Shown here: piece by piece, positions 24,790-33,154 of the stretch
Position numbering within the stretch: position 1 is the stretch's first letter
Layout: each line of letters begins with the position of its first letter
Assembly: GCF_005405365.1 (NCBI RefSeq)
Contig: NZ_BJDX01000007.1
Location: 101,035 to 165,034 of the forward strand
Direction: 5' to 3'
Source: Enterococcus xiangfangensis
GTDB lineage: Bacteria > Bacillota > Bacilli > Lactobacillales > Enterococcaceae
Length of the DNA stretch: 64,000 bases
The notes under the pieces: model-generated
What the model saw: only the letters and a program-made list of their open reading frames with translations
Told to the model about the DNA's origin: nothing
Databases searched by the model: none
Translations under genes and position numbers: made by a program

Positions 24790-27390
24790 TTAAGCTTTGT
24801 AATCGTAAGCTGTTAAGATGATTTCTTTCAGCTCGCTGATCAATGGTTCTTTTGGATTTGCTGTTGTACATTGATCTTCGTAAGCTAATTCTGCCATCCG
24901 ATCAACGGTTGAATCTAATTTCTCTTGTGTAACGCCTTGCGCTTTCAAGTTCATTTCGATACCAACCGTCGTACCTAAGTTGTACACTGCTTCGACTAAC
25001 GCTTTGACTAACTCTTCTGTCGTATTGCCTTTCAGACCTAAGAATTTTGCGATATCAGCATAGTCTGTGTCTGCACGGAAGTAATCATATTTAGGGAACA
25101 TCGCATGTTTTTGCGGATCTTTTGCATTGTAGCGAATGATATGTGGCAATAAGATCGCATTGGTACGTCCATGAGGAATCCCGTATTCTCCACCGATCTT
25201 GTGAGCGATTGAGTGAGAAATTCCCAAGAATGCGTTGGCAAAGGCCATCCCAGCCATTGCTGAAGCGTTGTGCATTTTTTCCCGCGCTTCTGGATCTGCT
25301 GTTTTCACTGATTTTTCCAAGTATTCAAAGACAAGTTTGATGGCTTGCAAGCTCAAGCCGCGAGTATAATCTGATGCCATTACTGAGACATACGATTCGA
25401 TCGCATGCGTTAATACATCCATACCAGTATCAGCTGTAACTGATGCAGGCACCGTCATTACAAATTGCGGATCGATGATCGCTACATCTGGAGTCAACGC
25501 GTAATCTGCCAATGGGTATTTTACATGCGTTTCGCTATCCGTGATAACCGCAAATGGTGTTACTTCAGAACCAGTACCAGAAGTTGTTGGGATACATACA
25601 AACTGAACTTTTTCAGAATCTGCAATTTTATACGTCCGTTTACGAATATCCAAGAATTTTTGTTTTGCGCCAAAGAATGAAGTGTCTGGGTGTTCAAAGA
25701 ACATCCACATTCCTTTCGCCGCGTCCATTGCTGACCCGCCGCCTAGTGCAATAATTGTATCTGGTTTGAAATCGTTGATCAATTCCAGACCTTTGTAAAC
25801 AGTGTTTGTTGAAGGGTTTGGTTCAACTTCAGAAAAGACTTCAACTTTCACATCATTTTTACGACGGCCTAAAACTTCGCGTACGATATCTGCATAACCG
25901 AATTGAACCATTCCTGGGTCGCAGACCAACATGATACGTTCAACTTTAGGCATTTTTGTTAGATACAATAATGAATTCTTTTCAAAATAGATCTTTGGCG
26001 GAAGTTTAAACCATTGCATATTATTTCTCCGTTTCGCGATAGTTTTAACATTGATCAAGTTGATAGCAGATACGTTTTTAGATACAGAGTTTTTACCGTA
26101 TGAACCACAACCAAGAGTCAATGATGGAATCATTTCGTTGTAGATATCACCGATCCCGCCTTCAGCAGATGGTGAGTTGACTAAGATCCGGCAAGCTTTC
26201 ATGCGTAAGCCGAATTTCACTTGTAAGTCTTCATCTTCTGTATGAATCACTGCTGTATGCCCTAATCCGCCTAATTCCAACATCCCTTGACACAGATCAA
26301 ATGCATGTGCATGATCGTTTGCTTTGACCATGGCTAATACTGGAGAAAGTTTTTCCCGCGATAATGGATAATCTGCACCGACACCATCTAATTCTGCAAT
26401 TAGAATTTTGGTCCCGACAGGAACTTTGATCCCTGCACGTTGCGCGATATCCTCAGCTGAATGACCAACAATCGCAGGGTTGACTGCGTATTTTCCTTCA
26501 TTCATTACGGCATCTTCTAATTTCTTCAATTCTGCTTTTTTCACTACATAAACTTGATGCGCTTGGAATTCTGCTTTTACTTCATCATAGATTTCTTTAT
26601 CTACGATGATCCCTTGTTCAGACGCACAGATCATCCCGTTATCAAATGTTTTTGATACGATTAAGTCGTTGACTGCTCGTTTAATTTTCGCGGTTTTTTC
26701 GATATAAGAAGGCGCATTTCCTGCACCAACACCTAAAGCTGGTTTACCTGTTGAGTAAGCTGATTTGACCATTCCAGGTCCACCAGTCGCAAGAACGATC
26801 GCTACACCTGGATGGTTCATTAACATTGAGGTTGCATCGATCGATGGTTTTTCGATCCATTGAATACAATTTTCAGGAGCCCCGGCTGCGATCGCTGCAT
26901 CACGAACGATCCGTGCGGCTTCTGCCGAACATTTTTGAGCACTTGGATGGAAAGCAAATACGATCGGATTTCCTGTTTTTAATGCGATCATTGATTTGAA
27001 AATTGTCGTGGACGTTGGGTTCGTCGTAGGAGTGACCCCACAAACAACGCCGACAGGTCCGGCAACTTCGATCAAACCTTTTTGTTTATCTTCACCAATA
27101 ATACCTACTGTTTTATCATGTTTGATGCTGTTCCAAATGTATTCAGATGCATACATGTTTTTGATTGCTTTGTCTTCAACGATACCGCGGCCAGTTTCTT
27201 CAACTGCCATTTTCGCCAACAACATATGTTTGTCTAATGCAGCCATCGCCATTTCATGAACGATATGGTCTACTTTTTCTTGGTCAAAATCTTCCATTTC
27301 TTTCAGAGCAACATTTGCTTTTACCGCTAATTCGTCAATTATCTGTTCAACGCTGATTACGTCTTTTTCTTTTTCAATCGCTTTAGCCAT
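24790..27390 (-). CDS. adhE: bifunctional acetaldehyde-CoA/alcohol dehydrogenase AdhE (copy 1)
   Basis: An 866-residue fusion. The N-terminal aldehyde dehydrogenase (1-440) has the catalytic Cys in FDNGMICASEQ (about residue 255). The C-terminal iron-type alcohol dehydrogenase (450-866) has GGGSAMDAAK and the metal-binding HAIESYVS, GISHSIAHKIG and GIPHGRTNAI histidines. It reduces acetyl-CoA to ethanol and regenerates NAD+ in mixed-acid fermentation; AdhE forms filaments called spirosomes. The start at 27388-27390 has AGGAGG 7 nt upstream. A second AdhE of identical length is inverted at 29683. Rex-like sites flank this promoter. Confidence 0.96.
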   Translation of the reverse strand: MAKAIEKEKDVISVEQIIDELAVKANVALKEMEDFDQEKVDHIVHEMAMAALDKHMLLAKMAVEETGRGIVEDKAIKNMYASEYIWNSIKHDKTVGIIGEDKQKGLIEVAGPVGVVCGVTPTTNPTSTTIFKSMIALKTGNPIVFAFHPSAQKCSAEAARIVRDAAIAAGAPENCIQWIEKPSIDATSMLMNHPGVAIVLATGGPGMVKSAYSTGKPALGVGAGNAPSYIEKTAKIKRAVNDLIVSKTFDNGMICASEQGIIVDKEIYDEVKAEFQAHQVYVVKKAELKKLEDAVMNEGKYAVNPAIVGHSAEDIAQRAGIKVPVGTKILIAELDGVGADYPLSREKLSPVLAMVKANDHAHAFDLCQGMLELGGLGHTAVIHTEDEDLQVKFGLRMKACRILVNSPSAEGGIGDIYNEMIPSLTLGCGSYGKNSVSKNVSAINLINVKTIAKRRNNMQWFKLPPKIYFEKNSLLYLTKMPKVERIMLVCDPGMVQFGYADIVREVLGRRKNDVKVEVFSEVEPNPSTNTVYKGLELINDFKPDTIIALGGGSAMDAAKGMWMFFEHPDTSFFGAKQKFLDIRKRTYKIADSEKVQFVCIPTTSGTGSEVTPFAVITDSETHVKYPLADYALTPDVAIIDPQFVMTVPASVTADTGMDVLTHAIESYVSVMASDYTRGLSLQAIKLVFEYLEKSVKTADPEAREKMHNASAMAGMAFANAFLGISHSIAHKIGGEYGIPHGRTNAILLPHIIRYNAKDPQKHAMFPKYDYFRADTDYADIAKFLGLKGNTTEELVKALVEAVYNLGTTVGIEMNLKAQGVTQEKLDSTVDRMAELAYEDQCTTANPKEPLISELKEIILTAYDYKA
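25489..25722. repeat. 234-bp tract identical to adhE copy 2 (inverted)
   Basis: Base-by-base comparison shows this segment is the exact reverse complement of 31351-31584. Bases just outside differ at synonymous and non-synonymous sites. Confidence 0.92.
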
Positions 27391-27411
27391 GTGTATCCTC
27401 CTAGAAATTTT

Positions 27412-27427
27412 TGTGTTCCTTTTCACA
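27412..27427. promoter_or_regulatory. second Rex-like site, adhE copy 1
   Basis: TGTGTTCCTTTTCACA has the 16-bp spacing of Rex sites with two mismatches. It lies at or just after the expected transcription start. Confidence 0.35.
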
Positions 27428-27432
27428 TGATT

Positions 27433-27461
27433 ATCATACAATATCGAAAAACGTTTGTAAA
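27433..27461 (-). promoter_or_regulatory. adhE copy 1 promoter
   Basis: On the reverse strand TTTACA, a 17-bp spacer and TATGAT form a good promoter. It is identical in boxes and spacing to that of adhE copy 2. Confidence 0.8.
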
Positions 27462-27469
27462 CAATTTTT

Positions 27470-27485
27470 TGTGATTTTTTTCACA
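27470..27485. promoter_or_regulatory. Rex-like operator upstream of adhE copy 1
   Basis: TGTGATTTTTTTCACA matches the TGTGA-N6-TCACA pattern of the NADH-sensing repressor Rex and lies 8 bp upstream of the -35 box. adhE is a usual Rex target in Firmicutes. Confidence 0.6.
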
Positions 27486-27637
27486 CCTAGTAAAAATTAT
27501 TTAAAATCCCATTATTTCAATGCCAAAACAATTTGTTTTCTTTTCTATCAGCAAATTGAAATCATTACGATTATAGAACTTTTTTCACAAACCGTTGTAC
27601 TTCCATTAGAGATCTTCATTCACTTGATCTGGCATAC

Positions 27638-27678
27638 AAAAAAGAAGCTGTGACAGAAATCTTGTCATAGCTTCTTTT
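27638..27678 (-). terminator. terminator of tgt-yajC
   Basis: The stem AAAAGAAGCTGTGACA/TGTCATAGCTTCTTTT lies 20 bp after the yajC stop and belongs to the recurring TGTGACA group. Confidence 0.85.
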
Positions 27679-27697
27679 ACAGAAAATATTAGAATGA

Positions 27698-28051
27698 TTA
27701 CTTATCTTCAGTTTTTTCTGTTTCTTCAACGACTGTTTCAGTCGGCTCTGCTTCAACCGTTTTTGTTTCAACTGGTGCAGCTGTTGGACCAACGCCGGCT
27801 TTAACTGTTTTAATTGAAGAACGGTCAAACACTAAATAAATGCCTTCGCAGTCTAAAGTAACAGTTTTGTCGCTCGTGTTGACCTCAGAGATCACACCGT
27901 GCAGACCACCGATCGTTACTACACCGTCTCCAACTTTCATTGCATCTAATAAATTTTGACGTTCTTTTTGTTGTTTCTTTTGAGAACGGTTCATCATAAA
28001 GAACATTCCCAGCATCAACACAAGTAAGATAATCATTGAAAAGTTTCCCAT
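27698..28051 (-). CDS. yajC: preprotein translocase subunit YajC
   Basis: A 117-residue protein with one N-terminal transmembrane helix (SMIILLVLMLGMFFMMNRSQKKQQKER) and the conserved cytoplasmic part (LLDAMKVGDGVVTIGGLHGVISEV). The C-terminal 30 residues are acidic, Thr/Glu-rich and low in complexity. YajC joins SecDF to assist protein export. It is downstream of tgt, the common bacterial pairing, with an 84-bp gap. Confidence 0.93.
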   Translation of the reverse strand: MGNFSMIILLVLMLGMFFMMNRSQKKQQKERQNLLDAMKVGDGVVTIGGLHGVISEVNTSDKTVTLDCEGIYLVFDRSSIKTVKAGVGPTAAPVETKTVEAEPTETVVEETEKTEDK

Positions 28052-28135
28052 TTTAAAATTCCCCTCGCATTCTTAGTAATCCACTTTTAACTGTATCAAA
28101 GTTTCCAATGTTTCACTAGCTTTTTTGTCTAGTCT

Positions 28136-29281
<1,146 letters not shown>

Positions 29282-29612
29282 TTAATTTCCTACTTTCTTC
29301 TATGTATGTATTTCGCGACTTGTACCATAATACTGGTTTTAATCGGCTTTTGCAACTTTCTGTGCAGAGCTTAACACTTCTTATTTTAAGGTGAACTAAA
29401 CGATTTGATCAGATCAACACAAAGTTTTGTTAGTTTTATTTTTTTGAGCAAAATAAAATGACATTTTTTATCTCGTGAAAATATATTTTTAGCCAAAAGT
29501 TATTCACTAACGTGCATTGCAGCTCTTTTAATGAATTATATTTACAAATTCATAAGAGAACCCTCATTATATTTTATTCAGCATTCTTCATTGTGAAATG
29601 AATATTTAGTTA
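29282..29612. other. AT-rich upstream region of adhE copy 2
   Basis: No gene or terminator is seen. TTCATTGTGAAATGAA (about 29587-29602) contains a TTGTGAA half-site but lacks the second Rex half. Confidence 0.4.
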
Positions 29613-29626
29613 AGAAAGCGTTTACA
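29613..29626. promoter_or_regulatory. cre-like site at adhE copy 2
   Basis: The reverse complement TGTAAACGCTTTCT agrees with the cre consensus TGWAANCGNTNWCA at all but the last base. It overlaps the -35 box, which predicts CcpA repression. Confidence 0.65.
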
Positions 29627-29649
29627 TTAAATGATAGACCGATTATGAT
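29621..29649 (+). promoter_or_regulatory. adhE copy 2 promoter
   Basis: TTTACA (29621-29626), a 17-bp spacer and TATGAT (29644-29649). GGGAGG at about 29671 serves the start codon. Confidence 0.8.
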
Positions 29650-29682
29650 TAGGTTATCAAAAAAAGTACTGGGAGGAAAAAA

Positions 29683-32283
29683 ATGGTTAAGACAGCTGAG
29701 AAAAAGAAGGAAGCAATCAATGTTGGGGACATGATCAACGAACTAGCGGCAAAAGGAAACGACGCGTTAAAAATTTTATCTCGCTTTGATCAAGAAAAAG
29801 TCGATCACATCGTCCATGAGATGGCGATGGCTGCATTAGACAAACATATGTTGTTGGCGAAAATGGCAGTTGAAGAAACTGGCCGCGGCATCGTTGAAGA
29901 CAAAGCAATCAAAAACATGTATGCCTCTGAATACATTTGGAACAGCATCAAACATGACAAGACTGCCGGCATCATCTATGAAGACAAGCAAAGACATCTT
30001 GTTCAAATTGCTGAACCAGTGGGCGTTATTTGCGGAGTAACACCAACCACCAATCCAACTTCAACAACTGTATTCAAATCATTGATCGCAATCAAGACAC
30101 GGAATCCGATTGTTTTTGCCTTTCATCCAAGCGCACAAAAATCTTCAGCAGAAGCCGCACGAATCATTCGTGATGCAGCCATTGCAGCCGGCGCTCCTGA
30201 AAATTGTATTCAATGGATCGAGCAGCCTTCTCTTGAGGCAACGCAAGGTCTGATGAATCATCCAGGAATTGCCATCGTTTTAGCGACCGGCGGAAGCGCA
30301 ATGGTCAAATCGGCCTACTCGACGGGTAAACCAGCTTTAGGAGTTGGACCGGGAAATGTTCCCTCCTATATCGAAAAAACAGCGAAAATCAAACGAGCAG
30401 TCAACGACTTGATCGTGTCGAAAACATTTGATAATGGGATGATCTGTGCGTCTGAACAAGCGATTATCGTCGACAAAGAAATCTACGATGACGTGAAAAA
30501 AGAATTCCAGGCACATCAAGTTTATTTTGTTAAGAAAAACGAATTGCGTCAATTAGAAGATGCTGTAATGAATGAAGGCAAATATGCGGTGAATCCAAAA
30601 ATTGTTGGTTTTTCTGCTAAAGCAATCGCTGAATTAGCCGGTATCAGTGTTCCAGATGGAACGAAGATGTTGATTGCTGAATTAGACGGCGTTGGTGCAG
30701 ACTATCCATTATCACGTGAAAAACTTTCTCCAGTTTTAGCCATGGTTAAAGCAACCAACACACAACAAGGATTAGACTTAGCCGAAAAAATGTTGGAATT
30801 AGGCGGATTAGGGCATACAGCTGTGATCCACACTGAAGATCCAGTTGTTGAATTAGAATTTAGTTTACGCATGAAAGCCTGTCGGATCTTAGTCAACTCC
30901 CCTTCCTCTGAAGGTGGGATCGGAGATATTTACAATGAATTAATTCCATCATTAACTCTTGGCTGCGGATCATATGGGAAAAACTCAGTTTCTCATAACG
31001 TATCTGCCCTTGACCTTATCAACATCAAAACTGTAGCGAAACGGAGAAATAATATGCAATGGTTTAAACTTCCGCCAAAGATCTACTTTGAAAAAAATTC
31101 ATTATTGTATCTAACTCAAATGGAAAACGTGGAACGTGTCATGTTGGTCTGCGACCCAGGAATGGTCCAATTCGGTTATGCAGATATCGTACGTGAAGCT
31201 TTAGGCCGTCGAAAAAATGATGTGAAAGTTGAAGTCTTTTCTGAAGTTGAACCAAATCCAACAACCAATACCGTTTACAAAGGTTTGGAAATGATCGTAG
31301 ACTTCCAACCAGATACAATTATCGCTCTAGGCGGCGGATCAGCGATGGATGCGGCGAAAGGAATGTGGATGTTCTTTGAACACCCAGACACTTCATTCTT
31401 TGGCGCAAAACAAAAATTCTTGGATATTCGTAAACGGACGTATAAAATTGCAGATTCTGAAAAAGTTCAGTTTGTATGTATCCCAACAACTTCTGGTACT
31501 GGTTCTGAAGTAACACCATTTGCGGTTATCACGGATAGCGAAACGCATGTAAAATACCCATTGGCAGATTACGCGTTGACTCCAAACGTTGCGATCATCG
31601 ATCCACAATTTGTATTGACACTGCCTGCTTCAATCGCAGCAGACACAGGAATGGATGTCTTGACCCATGCTCTTGAATCCTATGTTTCAGTAATGGCATC
31701 AGATTATACTCGCGGCTTGAGCTTGCAAGCGATTCGGATCGCCTTTGACTATCTAGAAAAATCAGTAAAAACTGGTGATGAAGAAGCACGGGAAAAAATG
31801 CACAACGCTTCAGCGATGGCTGGGATGGCCTTTGCCAACGCATTCTTGGGAATCTCTCACTCGATTGCTCATAAGATTGGTGGAGAATACGGGATTCCTC
31901 ATGGACGTACCAATGCGATCTTGTTGCCGCATATCATTCGCTACAATGCAAAAGATCCGCAAAAACATGCGATGTTCCCTAAATACGATTACTTCCGTGC
32001 TGATACCGACTATGCCGATATTGCAAAATTCTTAGGTCTGAAAGGCAACACCACTGCCGAATTGGTCGAAGCTTTGGCTACTGCAGTTTATGAGCTGGGC
32101 GTATCGGTCGGTATCGACATGAACTTGAAAGCGCAAGGCGTTGCGCAAGAAAAATTGGATACAACCGTTGATCGCATGGCGGAATTAGCTTACGAAGATC
32201 AATGTACAACAGCAAATCCAAAAGAACCATTGATCAGCGAGCTGAAAGAAATCATCGTGACTTCTTACGATTACAAACAATAA
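29683..32283 (+). CDS. adhE: bifunctional acetaldehyde-CoA/alcohol dehydrogenase AdhE (copy 2)
   Basis: An 866-residue paralogue of the inverted copy at 24790, with the same two-domain build. The catalytic Cys255 is in FDNGMICASEQ, and the iron-ADH histidines are in THALESYVS, GISHSIAHKIG and GIPHGRTNAI. The copies differ mainly at the N-terminal 30 residues and in scattered ALDH positions, for example GVGPGNVPSY here against GVGAGNAPSY. Both look intact, so both should reduce acetyl-CoA to ethanol. Control differs: here a cre-like site covers the -35 box and no full Rex site was found. Confidence 0.96.
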   Translation: MVKTAEKKKEAINVGDMINELAAKGNDALKILSRFDQEKVDHIVHEMAMAALDKHMLLAKMAVEETGRGIVEDKAIKNMYASEYIWNSIKHDKTAGIIYEDKQRHLVQIAEPVGVICGVTPTTNPTSTTVFKSLIAIKTRNPIVFAFHPSAQKSSAEAARIIRDAAIAAGAPENCIQWIEQPSLEATQGLMNHPGIAIVLATGGSAMVKSAYSTGKPALGVGPGNVPSYIEKTAKIKRAVNDLIVSKTFDNGMICASEQAIIVDKEIYDDVKKEFQAHQVYFVKKNELRQLEDAVMNEGKYAVNPKIVGFSAKAIAELAGISVPDGTKMLIAELDGVGADYPLSREKLSPVLAMVKATNTQQGLDLAEKMLELGGLGHTAVIHTEDPVVELEFSLRMKACRILVNSPSSEGGIGDIYNELIPSLTLGCGSYGKNSVSHNVSALDLINIKTVAKRRNNMQWFKLPPKIYFEKNSLLYLTQMENVERVMLVCDPGMVQFGYADIVREALGRRKNDVKVEVFSEVEPNPTTNTVYKGLEMIVDFQPDTIIALGGGSAMDAAKGMWMFFEHPDTSFFGAKQKFLDIRKRTYKIADSEKVQFVCIPTTSGTGSEVTPFAVITDSETHVKYPLADYALTPNVAIIDPQFVLTLPASIAADTGMDVLTHALESYVSVMASDYTRGLSLQAIRIAFDYLEKSVKTGDEEAREKMHNASAMAGMAFANAFLGISHSIAHKIGGEYGIPHGRTNAILLPHIIRYNAKDPQKHAMFPKYDYFRADTDYADIAKFLGLKGNTTAELVEALATAVYELGVSVGIDMNLKAQGVAQEKLDTTVDRMAELAYEDQCTTANPKEPLISELKEIIVTSYDYKQ
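31351..31584. repeat. 234-bp tract identical to adhE copy 1 (inverted)
   Basis: Exact inverted match to 25489-25722, spanning the GGGSAMDAAK region to the segment before the metal ligands. Flanks diverge, which points to recent conversion. Confidence 0.92.
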
Positions 32284-32293
32284 GTCACTTCAC

Positions 32294-32330
32294 AAAAAGT
32301 CTTCAAGGATTATCCTTGAAGACTTTTTTA
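32294..32330. terminator. terminator of adhE copy 2
   Basis: The stem AAAAAGTCTTCAAGGAT/ATCCTTGAAGACTTTTT is followed by a T-run. It also serves the convergent HTH gene. Confidence 0.9.
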
Positions 32331-32540
32331 TTACTGGTCGGCTTTATATTTCAAAATATCGCCAGGTTGGCACTCCAATACACTGCAAATTTTATCTAAT
32401 GTTGAGAAACGGATCGCTTTTGCCCGATTGTTTTTCAAAATCGATACATTCGCCAGTGTTATCCCGACTTTTTCTGAAAGCTCAGTCACACTCATTTTTC
32501 TTTTCGCTAACATAACATCTAAATCAATGATAATTGCCAT
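32331..32540 (-). CDS. YozG-type Cro/CI HTH regulator
   Basis: A 69-residue, single-domain helix-turn-helix protein (LAKRKMSVTELSEKVGITLANVSILKNNRAKAIRFSTL is its core) ending CQPGDILKYKADQ. This matches the small YozG/YdaS-like regulators that sit beside DUF2975 membrane proteins, as it does here: the DUF2975 gene ends 10 bp before this start. The pair probably forms a self-regulated module. Target and signal are unknown. Confidence 0.85.
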   Translation of the reverse strand: MAIIIDLDVMLAKRKMSVTELSEKVGITLANVSILKNNRAKAIRFSTLDKICSVLECQPGDILKYKADQ

Positions 32541-32550
32541 TTTTCCGCTC

Positions 32551-33015
32551 CTAAATCGTTAATTCATTGTCTGCTTTCAGTTCAGTTGCACTTTTGAAAA
32601 GTTCCTCCACGATTTGAGAAAAAATAAATACCGTAAAAGGAATTGAAACAAGGGCGAAACCAATCACGAGAAAACCCGGTGCATCATCTTGATCTGCAAC
32701 TGTGTAGAAAAATGGCAAGATTCCTAAGAAAACGATACTCATCGCAAGAATCGTCTGCTTTATAGAAGATACTACTTTTAATGTTTTCATTGAAAAGGCT
32801 TCAGACTTTTTGATATAACTTAAAATTTTAGCAAGTAAAAACAGCACACGAAATCCTAAGAGAACCACTACAATAAAAGAAACAAACAAGCTGCTCACAA
32901 ATAACGGTACTTTCCCCTCCGAAAAGAATTGAATGGTAAATATCACTGTTATAAATGCCACGAGCAATGCGATCATTACTAGCGCTGCTCTAAGAAGATT
33001 GACTTTCCTATTCAT
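32551..33015 (-). CDS. DUF2975 family membrane protein
   Basis: A 154-residue protein with four transmembrane helices (about 8-30, 38-60, 85-108, 118-140) and an acidic tail (ELFKSATELKADNELTI), the DUF2975 pattern. No enzymatic residues are apparent. It is followed by the YozG-type regulator. The family is often found in such two-gene units, possibly sensing membrane state; that is inference. GAGGTGGTTGT precedes the start. Confidence 0.8.
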   Translation of the reverse strand: MNRKVNLLRAALVMIALLVAFITVIFTIQFFSEGKVPLFVSSLFVSFIVVVLLGFRVLFLLAKILSYIKKSEAFSMKTLKVVSSIKQTILAMSIVFLGILPFFYTVADQDDAPGFLVIGFALVSIPFTVFIFSQIVEELFKSATELKADNELTI

Positions 33016-33110
33016 ACAACCACCTCAAAATTTTTGTAAATTTATCTTAGCATCGAACAAATTGAAAATCAATACTTTTTTATCGAAAAACGATATATTA
33101 AATGAAATTG

Positions 33111-33147
33111 AAGAGGATGTGACAAACGTCTTGCCGCATCCTCTTTC
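33111..33147 (-). terminator. terminator of the Ca2+-type ATPase
   Basis: The stem GAGGATGTGACA/TTGCCGCATCCTC lies directly after the stop. It is an imperfect member of the TGTGACA hairpin group. Confidence 0.65.
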
Positions 33148-33154
33148 AGATAGA

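Noticed and set aside
25143..25754. Open frames opposite adhE, similar between the two copies
   Set aside because: They are antisense to well-supported coding sequence, and their similarity follows from the adhE duplication.
27439..27465. cre site in the adhE copy 1 promoter (around AAACGTTTTTC)
   Set aside because: At least four of fourteen consensus positions fail in either orientation.
29587..29602. Full Rex operator upstream of adhE copy 2
   Set aside because: Only one TTGTGAA half-site is present; the second half is missing.
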